Below, in pieces: positions 27,461-37,731 of a DNA stretch of 64,000 nt. The notes under the pieces are model-generated. The model was not told the DNA's origin and ran no database searches. It saw only the letters and a list, made by a program, of their open reading frames with translations. Made by a program: the position numbers and the translations under genes. The DNA is taken from positions 1-64,000 of the forward strand of contig JAGAON010000008.1 of assembly GCA_017623655.1 (NCBI GenBank), read 5' to 3'. Source of the stretch: Prevotella sp. GTDB taxonomy: Bacteria > Bacteroidota > Bacteroidia > Bacteroidales > Bacteroidaceae. The stretch's first letter is position 1; each line of letters starts with the position of its first letter.

Positions 27461-27832
27461 ATGCCCAACCCAGTCATGACTCAGGACATAATGTTTCCCA
27501 ACTGCCCGATACGCAATGTGTTGGCGAGAATCGGCGACAAGTGGTCACTGCTCGTGATGCACACACTTACGCAGAATAATACCGCCGTGCGGTTCTCCAC
27601 ATTGCAGAAAGCGATACCCGACATATCGCAGAAAGTGCTGACCAAGACGCTGCGGACGCTTGAGACAGACGGCTTTATTGTCCGCACCATCTACCCGGAA
27701 GTGCCGCCACGCGTGGAATACAGCATGACGGAAAGGGGCATATCGTTCATGAATGCCTGCAAGCCCGTGCTGCAATGGGCTTTGGAAAATCTGGCACCGA
27801 TAATAAAAGACCGTGAGGCAAAAAGCCGGTGA
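27461..27832 (+). CDS. HxlR-family winged-helix regulator
   Basis: The 123-residue protein has the HxlR signature: NCPIRNVLARIGDKWSLLVM (a Cys just before the first helix), then RFSTLQKAIPDISQKVLTKT (recognition helix) and the wing YPEVPPRVEYSMTERG. The N-terminal Cys (residue 15) is the position used by thiol-sensing members. It likely responds to electrophiles or redox stress and regulates a nearby or distant oxidoreductase. No target is adjacent apart from the upstream cupin. Confidence 0.92.
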   Translation: MPNPVMTQDIMFPNCPIRNVLARIGDKWSLLVMHTLTQNNTAVRFSTLQKAIPDISQKVLTKTLRTLETDGFIVRTIYPEVPPRVEYSMTERGISFMNACKPVLQWALENLAPIIKDREAKSR

Positions 27833-27858
27833 CAGAAGGACTGAGTTTTGAGACACTC

Positions 27859-27944
27859 GCAAAAGGGTGCTGATTACATGGTAAAAGGGTGCTGATTACA
27901 CTGCAATTAGCACCTGATTGCAGTGTAATCAGCACCCTTTTGCA
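27859..27944. repeat. Family A palindrome between convergent genes
   Basis: A perfect-arm hairpin (27883-27941) with a start unit AAAAGGGTGCTGATTACA is preceded by one extra direct unit (27861-27878). It fills the gap between the ends of the HxlR and Tam genes and may serve as a bidirectional terminator. Confidence 0.85.
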
Positions 27945-27978
27945 ACGGCCATGTTTCCGTATGCCCAAAAGCCAAGCG

Positions 27979-30264
27979 TCAGAACGGCAGCCCGACCGCA
28001 AAATGCAGCGTGCAGTCACGGCCGAAATCGGGATGTGTTATGGGGAAGTGGCTGCGGGAATCAGTATAGTTGGGATTGACAGCCTTCATGCCTAAATCAA
28101 GGCGGAGGATGAAGTAATTGAAGTTAAGGCGTACCCCCAGACCGTATGCCACGGCCATCTCGTCATAAATACTGCGCAACGTGAAGACACCTCCGGGCTG
28201 GTCGGCATAGTCGCGCAGCGTCCATACGTTGCCGGCATCAATGAATATGGCACCCTGAAACTTCCAGAACAGGTTGGTACGCAGTTCCGCATTGAGGTCG
28301 ATGCGCATATCACCCGTCTGGTTTATGAAGTCTATGCGCCCGTCAGTGCCACGGTAGCGTCCCGGACCAAGTTCCCTCACGCTCCATCCCCTCACGCTGT
28401 TGGCACCGCCGGAAAAGTAACGTTTCTCGAACGGCAGTATGCTGCTGTTGCCATAAGGCACGGCTACGCCGACACGGGCGTGCAGGGCAAGGGCGTTGCG
28501 GTGGTCCAGCTTGAACAGGCGTGTGTAGTCAGCATCAACTTTAACATACTGCGCAAAGGCCACAAGGGCAAACTTGTACTGCCCCTCGTCGTTCTTGCTG
28601 AACCTGAAAAGACGTGCCGCACCGGCAAGAGCGTTACCCGCTGTCTCCACGTTCAGTTTCAGGAAGTGACGGCCATCGTTATAGGTGAAGCCGAATCCCA
28701 TCTTCATTATGAGAAGATCCTCATAATTATACCGCAGAATGGCGTTGCGGTTGGTGGAAGAGTCAAGGTAATCACGCTTGAAGGTTTCCGATATCCATGG
28801 CATGGAAACATAGTTAAGGTCAAGGAAGTCATACTGGTATCCTGTCCTGCCGGACGTGGCCTGCCAACGGTATCTCCATGTTCCGGTAAAGACACGGCGG
28901 TGAAATTCGGGACGGTTCTGCTTGTTATAACTGAGAAGCAGCTCTGTACGCGCACTATGACGGCGCTGAAAATCACGGCTTATTCCCGGAATGACGAACT
29001 CCGGGAAGGTCAGTTTGCCTTCAAAACTGTACTCTGTATAATTGTCGTTCTGATAACCTTCCAGACCGGTTATGGCCTCAAATGCTCCGCGTGCCTGCAA
29101 GGAAAAGGTCTCACTGCCACCGAACACGTTACGGTTCTCATACGTCACGGACAGTGCCGCGCCCAGGTCTCCAGCCGTATTAGTGCCCTCCGGCTGCAAC
29201 TGTATGCTGTGTCTCTTGCGCGAAGAGAGCGTTATGTCCGCATAAAGCGGACGAAGTTCTCCGGCCGCCGGCGGCACGGTGTCCGGCATGGAAGAGCCGC
29301 CAAGAGAGCGGGAAGCGGCCGTAAGCGGCGGAGTTTCTGACAGTCTGACGTTTGTTGCGCGTATCGCGCCAAGGCGGGAGAACTTGCTGTACGTCTTCTG
29401 CACGTCGCTTTCCTTATATATGCTGCCGGGACGGAGAAGAGTGTTTATATCAAGAGTTCTTGCCCGCAGAGGCACTTTGCCGGAAGGAGAGCGGTGGGTA
29501 ACGCTGCGAATGTAATAACGCGGATGGTCGGCAAGCGGCTCACTGGAACTGCGGCGGTAAAGCCCGATAGTCATAATGACATCCGCAAGGCGTTCATGCC
29601 GCGAGCTGTCAACGTGGAAAGTTATCGCCTCCTTGTTAAAATAAAGATAACCTTGCTCGCCAAGCCAAGCCGTAATATTGTTGCGTTCCTCATGCAACGC
29701 GTTGACGGAGAATGGCTTTCCCTCACGCAAACCGCTATGGGGAAGATATGCCGAACGCAGCAATGAGTCGATAGTGGCATCCGCTATATTGTAGATAATA
29801 TGCCGGAGAGTGTATCGCGAGCCGGGTGTCACGATATAGTCTGCCTTCACTTTTTTCCCCTTCACAGTGTTACGCGCGGCCACTTCCGCATCAAGATAAC
29901 CGGAATTTTGCATTGCCTGCCGAAGACTTGCCACACTCTGCTGTTGCAGAACGGTGTCAAGCACCACCGGAGCCTCACCCCATCTGCGCAGAAGACGGTT
30001 GACAGTTTTGGCCGTGTCAGTGCCGGAAAGGGAGTATATGGCCAACGGCACTTTCAGGGAAGAGAACCATTTGGTGTTAGGAGACTGCCGGATATACTGC
30101 GCAAGCGAAGCTACCGGAACGGCAGGATCTGACGAAGTGACGCTGTTATGCGTAAGCAACAGTTCGCCATCACCCACAAACTTCGTACTGCTACATGAAC
30201 AAAACGACAACAACACATACAATATGGTTATATTATATAAAATATGTAAGGAGATTTTATTCAT
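27979..30264 (-). CDS. BamA/TamA-superfamily lipoprotein (TamL-like), first paralogue
   Basis: The 761-residue protein starts with a lipoprotein signal ending LSFCSC, has POTRA-like repeats in about residues 70-260 (VTPGSRYTLRHIIYNI) and ends in a 16-strand barrel. The barrel carries the family motif NSVRGWSVRELGPG and a terminal GLPF. Lipidated BamA relatives working with TamB have been called TamL in Bacteroidetes. It is divergent from tamB, and a different paralogue follows tamB. The mRNA leader appears almost absent: the -7 box ends 8 bases before the ATG. Confidence 0.9.
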   Translation of the reverse strand: MNKISLHILYNITILYVLLSFCSCSSTKFVGDGELLLTHNSVTSSDPAVPVASLAQYIRQSPNTKWFSSLKVPLAIYSLSGTDTAKTVNRLLRRWGEAPVVLDTVLQQQSVASLRQAMQNSGYLDAEVAARNTVKGKKVKADYIVTPGSRYTLRHIIYNIADATIDSLLRSAYLPHSGLREGKPFSVNALHEERNNITAWLGEQGYLYFNKEAITFHVDSSRHERLADVIMTIGLYRRSSSEPLADHPRYYIRSVTHRSPSGKVPLRARTLDINTLLRPGSIYKESDVQKTYSKFSRLGAIRATNVRLSETPPLTAASRSLGGSSMPDTVPPAAGELRPLYADITLSSRKRHSIQLQPEGTNTAGDLGAALSVTYENRNVFGGSETFSLQARGAFEAITGLEGYQNDNYTEYSFEGKLTFPEFVIPGISRDFQRRHSARTELLLSYNKQNRPEFHRRVFTGTWRYRWQATSGRTGYQYDFLDLNYVSMPWISETFKRDYLDSSTNRNAILRYNYEDLLIMKMGFGFTYNDGRHFLKLNVETAGNALAGAARLFRFSKNDEGQYKFALVAFAQYVKVDADYTRLFKLDHRNALALHARVGVAVPYGNSSILPFEKRYFSGGANSVRGWSVRELGPGRYRGTDGRIDFINQTGDMRIDLNAELRTNLFWKFQGAIFIDAGNVWTLRDYADQPGGVFTLRSIYDEMAVAYGLGVRLNFNYFILRLDLGMKAVNPNYTDSRSHFPITHPDFGRDCTLHFAVGLPF

Positions 30265-30271
30265 CGGGGGA

Positions 30272-30279
30272 CAAAGGTA
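30272..30279 (-). promoter_or_regulatory. Promoter box of the first tamL-like gene
   Basis: TACCTTTG on the minus strand (30279-30272) is a perfect -7 box, and its spacing to the ATG at 30264 predicts a leaderless or nearly leaderless mRNA. Confidence 0.65.
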
Positions 30280-30311
30280 ATAAAAAATTTTCTAATCCGG
30301 AAATTATTTCG

Positions 30312-30319
30312 TAATTTTG
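30312..30319 (+). promoter_or_regulatory. Promoter box of tamB
   Basis: TAATTTTG lies 61 bases before the tamB start. No clear -33 TTG was found at the expected distance. Confidence 0.5.
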
Positions 30320-30380
30320 CAGTTAGTTGTCAGCATAACAACCAAGCCACACAAAACATAACCGAAACACAAACAAACCC

Positions 30381-33300
30381 ATGGCAAAGAGAAAGTTCAT
30401 AAAATGGGGAATTGTCGCTGTTACAAGTCCGATTATAATCATTATACTGCTTACCGCAAGCCTATACCTGCCGTGGGTGCAGAACTGGGCCGTGCGCATC
30501 GCAAGCGAAAGTGCCTCGGAGTCATTGGGAATGGAGATTTCCATAGAACGTGTCAGGCTCGCTTTCCCTCTCGATTTATGTGTGGAAGAGGTGAAAGCCG
30601 TCAAGCAAAATGATTCTTTGCCGCAGAGAAAGGATGTCATTGCCCACGTAAAACGCGCCGTGCTGGACGTGCAGCTGTTGCCGTTACTGCATTCAAACGT
30701 GTGTGTGGATGCCGTTGAAATAATCGGGATGCGCCTCAACACCATGGATTTCATACCGCAGGCACGGATAAAAGGTGAAGTGGGAAGACTGGCATTGGGA
30801 GACGGTACGCCGGTGGCGACGGTGAGCCTTGCACGATATGAGGTGCTGCTGAAAAAGGCTTTGCTGGACAATGCGCACCTTGACATAGCATTAACGGATT
30901 CCGTACCGGAAGACACTGCATCAACAGAGAATCTCTGGAAGATACAGGTGGGAGAGCTGTCTGTCACCAATTCCGACCTGTTGCTGCACATGCCGGGCGA
31001 CACTCTGCAAGTGGGAATGTCGCTGGGCAGGCTCACAGCGCAGGGAGGCGACTTTGACTTGCATAAGGGACAATACAACCTTACACAATGCAGGATAGCC
31101 AACAGCAGTGTGAGATATGACAACAAATATATGCACTATATACCGGACGGAATGCTGGACGCCAACCATATAGCTCTGCATGACGTGAATATGCGGATAG
31201 ACTCGCTTCACTTTCTTGCACCGGATATGACCATGAAAATCGCGTCCATGTCGATGAAGGAGAAGAGCGGACTGGCAATCAGTTCGATGACAGCCGACAT
31301 TGCCCTTGACTCCACGCAGATAAGGTTCAACGGAATGCTGAAAACCCCGTCCAGTTTCATCGGCGCCCGCGTGGCAATGGACATGAATGCCTTTGACACT
31401 ATACCGGCAAAGGGCAAGGTAAAAGCAAGCATAGACGCCTCCATAAGCAGGCAAGACCTGATGCTGTCAGCCGCCGGTGCCTTGCCCGCAAGCCTTAGAA
31501 AGTCGTGGCCGGAACGCCCCCTTATAATAAAAGGAGAAGCCATCGGAAACATGGAAGACGTGTTAATCCCAAGTCTCAGCATAGAGATGCCGACAGTGTT
31601 TGCCGTAGATGCAAGCGGAAAGGCAAAGGGATTCATGGAGCTTGCGGACAATCCGTATTCCAAAGACTTCTCCGCCACACTGCACGCAGACATGAAGACG
31701 CAAGACATATCGGCTTTCTCGTCTTTCATTCCGTCACCTGTCAACATCCCGGCCACACACGCCACCTTGGATATTGACGCCAAAGGGGCGGATTACAACA
31801 TGACACTTGACGCGACAGAGGGCAAGGGTCATCTGGCGGCAAAGGCCAAGGCAAACATCGCGGCAATGGCTTATACGGCCGACATAAAGGCAAAGAACCT
31901 GCATCTGGGGCACTTCGTAAAGGGTATGCAGCTTGGAATGTTCACGGGAAATGCGGCTTTCTCCGGGCAGGGAACGGACATTCTCTCAAACAAGACATGG
32001 GTAAAGGCGACGGGAAACATAGAGCGTTTTGATTATGCCAAGTACAATCTGGACAATATCAAGGCTGACATCCTGCTGAAAAACGGTAGGGCCAACGCCA
32101 ATATCGACGCACACAACGCACTGATTGACGGCAAAATATGCTTCGATGCGCTGATGAGTGCAAAAAAACTGGACGCTACCCTCATGACGGAACTGTACAA
32201 TGCGGATTTGTATAACCTGCACATCGTGGATCAACCGTTAAAGGTTGCTGCATGCACTCATGTGGATATACGTTCCGACTTCAAGGAGAACAATCTGGTT
32301 TTGGGAACATTAAGCGACATTGCCATTACCGACAGCGCAAACACTTACCGGCCGGATGACATTGCATTGGACATAAAAACCACCCGCGACACCACCATTG
32401 CCAACGTTGACTGCGGCGACTTCACGCTGCGGCTAAACGCTCAGGGAGGATACAAAAGGTTGGGGAAAAGTGCCGGAAAGTTGCCGGACATAATGAAACA
32501 GCAGTTTGAAAACAGGACAATAGACCAGACTGAGCTGCGCCGGGCGCTGCCAAACATGAGCCTGACACTGCACAGTTCCAAAGAAAACCCGATATACCGT
32601 TTCATAAAATACTACGACGTAGATTATGATGAGGTGGACGCCATGGTGAAAACATCCTTCGAGGAAGGCGTCACCGCCGACATTCTGATGAAAGGACTGT
32701 CAACGCAGGGGTATCAGTTAGACACCATTTCCTTGAAAGTTAACAGCAGCAACGACCCTTATAAGATAGCGTACAAAGGGTATGTACGCAACGTTAAGCC
32801 CAACGATTATGTGTTTACGGTGGAGTATGACGGTGAGGTAATGGAGCATGGCATATCATTAAACACGATATTCCGCGACGCAAACGACGAGACAGGACTG
32901 AGATTCGGAGTGGAGGCGACAATGGTTGAAGAGGGACTTAACTTCCACTTCCTGCGCAACCAGCCAATCATCGCCTACGAAAAATTCAGGTTCAAGAAGG
33001 ACAACTATATCCTTCTTGACCGCCGTAACCGTGTGTTTGCCGACATAGACCTGCAAGCTGACAACGGTACCGGCATACAACTATACAGCACAAGCAGTGA
33101 GGAAAATGCGGAATACCAACAAGACATCACCCTGTCCGTGACCAATCTGAACATCGGCAGGCTGCTCTCTACCATACCATACGCCCCAAAGACCGAGGGA
33201 ACACTTGACGGAGACTTACACTTTGTGCAAGAGGCTGACCAGTCTTTCTCCATCTCTTCCAGCATAAACACACGCAACCTTGTGTATGAAAACTGCCCTA

Positions 33301-35039
33301 TCGGCAACCTCGGGACGGAACTTGTGTATATGCCTAACACCGACGGGGCGCACTATATCGACGGAACGATGTCACTTGACGGCAACGAAATAGGCACGAT
33401 AAAGGGCTCTTACAACTTCGATACCTCCGACATCAACGCCGACATGGCTTTCTATAAGTTCCCGATGCAGATAGCCAACGGCTTCATTCCCGACCAGATT
33501 ATCGGCCTTGAAGGTTACGCTGAGGGTTTGCTTGCCATCCACGGCACCACCCAGTCGCCGCAAGTCAACGGGGAACTGTTCCTTGAATCGGCCAGTCTGA
33601 TAAGCGTACCTTACGGCACAAAGATGCGTTTTGACGATGACCCGATACGCATTGTGGATTCAAAACTGTTGTTCGAGAACTTCCAGATGTACGCCAACAA
33701 CAACCAGCCGCTTACTTCTTACGGCTCGCTTGACTTCTCCGACCCGTCCCACATGAAGCTGGATCTGCTTATGAAGGCGGAAAACTTCCTGCTCATCGAC
33801 TCAAAGGAGACGAAGCGTTCAGAGGCATACGGAAAGGCATACGTCAACTTCCTCGCCTCAATGAAGGGCGAATTGGACAAGCTGAAGGTGCGCGGCAAGA
33901 TTGATGTGCTGCCTACCACCAACATATTCTACATCCTTCGCGACTCTCCCCTGTCCAATGACAACCGCATGAAGGAGCTTGTCAAGTTCACAGACCTGCA
34001 TTCCGGAGAAGCAACTGAGACTATACGGCCTTCCGTTGACGGACTGGACATCAGCATGAACATCAACGTCAAGAACGGTTCCCACGTCAAATGCTGGCTG
34101 AATGACGCACGGACCAACTACCTCGACATCATCGGCGAGGGAGACCTCAGGTGGAGATACCTCAACGATGAAATGTCAATGACGGGACGCTACACCATAT
34201 CCGAGGGTGAGATAAAGTACTCCCTGCCGGTCATTCCGCTTAAGACTTTCGTCATATCAAACGGCAGTTACATAGAGTTTGCCGGCGACATCATGAACCC
34301 AAAGCTGAACATTACGGCCAAGGAGACAAAGAAGGCCTCGGCCAATGTCAACGGAACAAACAGGATGGTGACATTCAACACCGGCGTGGTACTCACCAAA
34401 ACGCTCAACGACATGGGCTTGGAGTTCATCATAGAAGCCCCGGAAGACAATGCCGTCACCGACGAACTGAACATGAAATCGAAGGAAGAGCGCGGCAAAC
34501 TTGCCGTCACCATGCTTACCACCGGTATGTACCTGTCCGACGGAAACACCTCATCCTTCTCCATGAACTCCGCCCTCAACTCGTTCCTGCAATCTGAAAT
34601 AAGCAGCATAGCAGGCTCGGCGTTGAAGACACTCGACCTCTCTTTCGGCATGGACAACTCCACCGAAGAAGACGGAACCATACATACCGATTACAGTTTC
34701 AAGTTTGCAAAGCGGTTCTGGAACAACCGTCTGTCCATCTCCGTGGGCGGAAAAATCTCAACAGGGCCTGACGTTTCCGGGCAGAACAAGTCTTTCTTTG
34801 ACAACGTTGAGATGCAATACCGCCTGTCAGACGTGTCAAACAAGTACATGAACCTGTTTTACAACCGTTCCGTCTATGACTTCCTTGAAGGCTATGTAGG
34901 CCAGTATGGCGGAGGTTTCCTGTGGAAGAAAAAGATACAAAACCTAAGGGAAATCTTCAAATCCACGCCACAAACGCCGCCAGCACAGCGTATGTCCGTT
35001 CCAAAAGAAAAGGCAGACTCCGTTAAGAACACACATTGA
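30381..35039 (+). CDS. tamB: Translocation/assembly module protein TamB
   Basis: The 1552-residue protein has one N-terminal membrane anchor (about 9-31; IVAVTSPIIIIILLTASLYL) and a very long beta-rich groove of AsmA-like repeats. The C-terminal TamB domain (about 1200-1500) includes YIEFAGDIMNPKLNITAKE and TMLTTGMYLSDGNTSSFSMN. TamB-class proteins bridge inner and outer membranes and move phospholipid or assist barrel assembly with a BamA-family partner. The partner gene follows 18 bases downstream, and a second one is divergent upstream. Confidence 0.93.
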   Translation: MAKRKFIKWGIVAVTSPIIIIILLTASLYLPWVQNWAVRIASESASESLGMEISIERVRLAFPLDLCVEEVKAVKQNDSLPQRKDVIAHVKRAVLDVQLLPLLHSNVCVDAVEIIGMRLNTMDFIPQARIKGEVGRLALGDGTPVATVSLARYEVLLKKALLDNAHLDIALTDSVPEDTASTENLWKIQVGELSVTNSDLLLHMPGDTLQVGMSLGRLTAQGGDFDLHKGQYNLTQCRIANSSVRYDNKYMHYIPDGMLDANHIALHDVNMRIDSLHFLAPDMTMKIASMSMKEKSGLAISSMTADIALDSTQIRFNGMLKTPSSFIGARVAMDMNAFDTIPAKGKVKASIDASISRQDLMLSAAGALPASLRKSWPERPLIIKGEAIGNMEDVLIPSLSIEMPTVFAVDASGKAKGFMELADNPYSKDFSATLHADMKTQDISAFSSFIPSPVNIPATHATLDIDAKGADYNMTLDATEGKGHLAAKAKANIAAMAYTADIKAKNLHLGHFVKGMQLGMFTGNAAFSGQGTDILSNKTWVKATGNIERFDYAKYNLDNIKADILLKNGRANANIDAHNALIDGKICFDALMSAKKLDATLMTELYNADLYNLHIVDQPLKVAACTHVDIRSDFKENNLVLGTLSDIAITDSANTYRPDDIALDIKTTRDTTIANVDCGDFTLRLNAQGGYKRLGKSAGKLPDIMKQQFENRTIDQTELRRALPNMSLTLHSSKENPIYRFIKYYDVDYDEVDAMVKTSFEEGVTADILMKGLSTQGYQLDTISLKVNSSNDPYKIAYKGYVRNVKPNDYVFTVEYDGEVMEHGISLNTIFRDANDETGLRFGVEATMVEEGLNFHFLRNQPIIAYEKFRFKKDNYILLDRRNRVFADIDLQADNGTGIQLYSTSSEENAEYQQDITLSVTNLNIGRLLSTIPYAPKTEGTLDGDLHFVQEADQSFSISSSINTRNLVYENCPIGNLGTELVYMPNTDGAHYIDGTMSLDGNEIGTIKGSYNFDTSDINADMAFYKFPMQIANGFIPDQIIGLEGYAEGLLAIHGTTQSPQVNGELFLESASLISVPYGTKMRFDDDPIRIVDSKLLFENFQMYANNNQPLTSYGSLDFSDPSHMKLDLLMKAENFLLIDSKETKRSEAYGKAYVNFLASMKGELDKLKVRGKIDVLPTTNIFYILRDSPLSNDNRMKELVKFTDLHSGEATETIRPSVDGLDISMNINVKNGSHVKCWLNDARTNYLDIIGEGDLRWRYLNDEMSMTGRYTISEGEIKYSLPVIPLKTFVISNGSYIEFAGDIMNPKLNITAKETKKASANVNGTNRMVTFNTGVVLTKTLNDMGLEFIIEAPEDNAVTDELNMKSKEERGKLAVTMLTTGMYLSDGNTSSFSMNSALNSFLQSEISSIAGSALKTLDLSFGMDNSTEEDGTIHTDYSFKFAKRFWNNRLSISVGGKISTGPDVSGQNKSFFDNVEMQYRLSDVSNKYMNLFYNRSVYDFLEGYVGQYGGGFLWKKKIQNLREIFKSTPQTPPAQRMSVPKEKADSVKNTH

Positions 35040-35057
35040 CCATACCGCAACACGACA

Positions 35058-37526
35058 ATGAACACATCATCAACACGTACAACGCGCCCCGCTGTCGGGC
35101 ATAAGATTTGCCTTGTCACGCTTCTTATATTAGCGGTTACAGCCCTCAACAGCTGTTCCACCACGTCCTCACTTGAAGACGGTGAACAACTATACACGGG
35201 GCTGTTGCCTACCCAATACACCAACTACGAGCCGTCCTCACACCAGAGCATGACGCAGGAAGAGGTGGAGGCGGCGCTCGCCACCGCCCCTAACGGTGCG
35301 CTTTTCGGCTCCAGCTACCACCGCACGCCGTTTCCTTACGGGCTGTGGATATGGAATGCGTGCGCCAACAGCAGCGGAGTCATAAAGAAATGGCTCAAAA
35401 GCACATTCGGCAAAGCACCGGTATTGATGAGCAATGTCAACCCAACCCTGCGCTCTTCCATTGCCAAGAGCGTCCTGCAAAACAACGGTTACTTCAACGG
35501 CAACGTGACATTCGACACTACCGAGGGGAAGCCGAAGACCACAAAAACGGACACAGTGCCGCGTCCGCACACGGCAAAGATACAATACCACGTGGATTTC
35601 GGAAGGCTATACACCCTCGACACCATCAGTTACACCAACTATCCGGAGCACATCGACTCCGTAATCAGCTCCCGCAAGTCGGACATACTCTTCACAAACG
35701 CGCCATTCTCCATATCAAACCTCGACGCGGAACGCACAAGGATATACGAATTGCTGCGCAACAACGGCTACTACTTCTATCAAAAGCCATACACAACGTT
35801 CCTTGCCGACACCATCGCCGTGCCGGGAAAGGTGCAGTTGCAGGTACACATGCACGACTCACTGCCAAGCATCGCCACGCACAAATGGATCATTGGCAAC
35901 ACGGAGATGCAGATAAAAAGGTCGGTAATGGAATCACTTACCGACAGCATCAGGCGGCGTTTCCTCACAATCCGCTTCTCCGGCAAGAAGCCGCCGTTGC
36001 GTCCTCGCGTCATCTTCGCCGCCACCAAGATACGCCCGGGAGCACTGTTCTCGGAAGACCAGTATGAAGAATCCGTTAACAACCTAAGTTCTTTGGGCAT
36101 ATTCTCCAACGTTGACATCACCTTTACGCCCCGCTACAATACCGACGGGACAGTAAAGGAAGTGGCTGACAGCATCGTGCAGAAATACGGTGCACAGCGG
36201 GCGGGAGCGGGAATACTGGACATGAGCATCAACACCGTGCTCGACAAACCATACGATGTCAGCCTGACGGCAATGGGAAAGGGCAAGACAAACGGCAGGA
36301 TAGGCCCCGGACTGACCCTCGGCTTGTCCAAGCGCAACGCCTTCCGCGGCGGCGAATTGCTGTCGGCGGAACTTGGAGCCAGCTATGAATTTCAAACCGG
36401 AGGCAGCAGTACCGCCGGCAGCAGCTATGACTTCACGGCCTCCGTGTCACTGTCACTGCCCCGCCTGCTCGCCCCGAACTTCATGCTTCCCAAGCGGAGA
36501 AGATGGTACACCACGCCGTCAACAACCATAAATCTCGCGGGAGAAAGCATCAGGCGCGCCGGTTTCTTCAACAGAAACATCCTGTCTTTCGACTACACCT
36601 ATACCTTCCAGCCTTCCGTTACGTCGCTGCATCAGTTCACTCCCTTCTCGCTAATATACGGCAAGACAACGGGACAGACGCTGGAATACCTCGACAAACT
36701 GGCGGAGTCCATCACCTCACTCGTGGCCACAAAGGACGAGCTGACACCCAGAATGCGGTACAAATATACCTACACATCGCCGCAAACCACGCCGAACCCC
36801 ATATATTGGGAGACATCCGTCACCGAGGCAGGCAACATTATCAACTTTGCCAACATAGTATTGGGCAAGAAATGGAATGAGAAAGACAAAAAACTGCTGT
36901 ACACGCCGTACTCGCAGTTCTTCAAAATAGAGACGGAACTGCGCAAGACATGGAACCTGCAAGGCAAAAACAGTTTCGTGGCGCACTTCTTCGGAGGCAT
37001 CATTTTCAGCTACGGCAACTCGTCCAACCTGCCCTACGCCGAGCAGTTCTTCGTGGGAGGAGCCAACGACCTGCGCGGATTCAGCATGCACAGCATAGGT
37101 CCCGGCAACGTGCATTTTGACGACAAGGACCTTGGCTATATGTACCACAACGGCGACATGAAACTTGTCCTCAACCTTGAATACCGCCCCCACCTGTTCG
37201 GCTCGCTCTACGGCGCACTGTTCCTTGATGCCGGAAACGTGTGGTACACCAGCAGGCAACGCCGGGACGCCATAAACTCCATGCGCGACATAATGGCAAG
37301 TGCCGGCGACACCACCATCCCCGCCGACTTCGGCTCCACGCACAAAGCCGACTTGGGAATAGACATAGGCTGCGGACTGCGCTACGACCTCGACTTCTTC
37401 GTGCTGCGCCTTGACTGGGGACTTGCCATACACGCGCCATACAACACCGGCAAATCGGGATTCTTCAACATAAAGAAGTTCAAGGACGCGCAATGTCTCA
37501 ACTTCGCAATCGGCTACCCCTTCTGA
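35058..37526 (+). CDS. BamA/TamA-superfamily lipoprotein (TamL), second paralogue
   Basis: The 822-residue product has a signal ending LNSCST, POTRA-like N-terminal repeats (LRSSIAKSVLQNNGYFNGNV; YELLRNNGYYFYQKPY) and a C-terminal barrel. The barrel carries NDLRGFSMHSIGPG and ends IGYPF. It lies 18 bases behind tamB and should be co-transcribed with it, making it the prime TamB partner. It differs from the divergent paralogue at 27979-30264 in POTRA region and length, so the two are old duplicates rather than a recent copy. Confidence 0.92.
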   Translation: MNTSSTRTTRPAVGHKICLVTLLILAVTALNSCSTTSSLEDGEQLYTGLLPTQYTNYEPSSHQSMTQEEVEAALATAPNGALFGSSYHRTPFPYGLWIWNACANSSGVIKKWLKSTFGKAPVLMSNVNPTLRSSIAKSVLQNNGYFNGNVTFDTTEGKPKTTKTDTVPRPHTAKIQYHVDFGRLYTLDTISYTNYPEHIDSVISSRKSDILFTNAPFSISNLDAERTRIYELLRNNGYYFYQKPYTTFLADTIAVPGKVQLQVHMHDSLPSIATHKWIIGNTEMQIKRSVMESLTDSIRRRFLTIRFSGKKPPLRPRVIFAATKIRPGALFSEDQYEESVNNLSSLGIFSNVDITFTPRYNTDGTVKEVADSIVQKYGAQRAGAGILDMSINTVLDKPYDVSLTAMGKGKTNGRIGPGLTLGLSKRNAFRGGELLSAELGASYEFQTGGSSTAGSSYDFTASVSLSLPRLLAPNFMLPKRRRWYTTPSTTINLAGESIRRAGFFNRNILSFDYTYTFQPSVTSLHQFTPFSLIYGKTTGQTLEYLDKLAESITSLVATKDELTPRMRYKYTYTSPQTTPNPIYWETSVTEAGNIINFANIVLGKKWNEKDKKLLYTPYSQFFKIETELRKTWNLQGKNSFVAHFFGGIIFSYGNSSNLPYAEQFFVGGANDLRGFSMHSIGPGNVHFDDKDLGYMYHNGDMKLVLNLEYRPHLFGSLYGALFLDAGNVWYTSRQRRDAINSMRDIMASAGDTTIPADFGSTHKADLGIDIGCGLRYDLDFFVLRLDWGLAIHAPYNTGKSGFFNIKKFKDAQCLNFAIGYPF

Positions 37527-37554
37527 CGCGTGGACGTAAACACCAATGCGCAAC

Positions 37555-37643
37555 CGGACGCACCAAGGTGCGTCCCTACTAAGGAAAGTGTCCGACTGCC
37601 GGAACATACAAACGCGGTGTAGGGACGTACCTTGGTGCGTCCG
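37555..37643. repeat. Family B palindrome, copy 2 (arms swapped)
   Basis: CCGGACGCACCAAGGTGCG (37555-37573) opens the unit, which runs through TCCCTAC at 37578. The inverse, beginning GTAGGGACGTACCTTGGTG, runs to CCGG at 37643. Compared with copies 1 and 3 the arms face the opposite way. Confidence 0.8.
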
Positions 37644-37666
37644 GCAAAAGAAATACCCTATAAATG

Positions 37667-37705
37667 AAAAGCCGTTTGGAGGCCATCAGCTTCCAAACGG
37701 CTTTT
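37667..37705. terminator. Bidirectional terminator
   Basis: AAAAGCCGTTTGGA (37667-37680) and TCCAAACGGCTTTT (37692-37705) form a perfect 14-bp stem with A and T runs at the ends. It serves both the tam genes and the convergent gene at 37732. Confidence 0.9.
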
Positions 37706-37731
37706 CTGTATATGGTGATATTGATTCCACC

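Noticed and set aside
28480-29340. 286-residue plus-strand frame
   Set aside because: It is antisense to the TamL-like gene and has no domain or signal features.
36717-37607. 296-residue minus-strand frame
   Set aside because: It is antisense to the barrel part of the second TamL gene and runs into a repeat.
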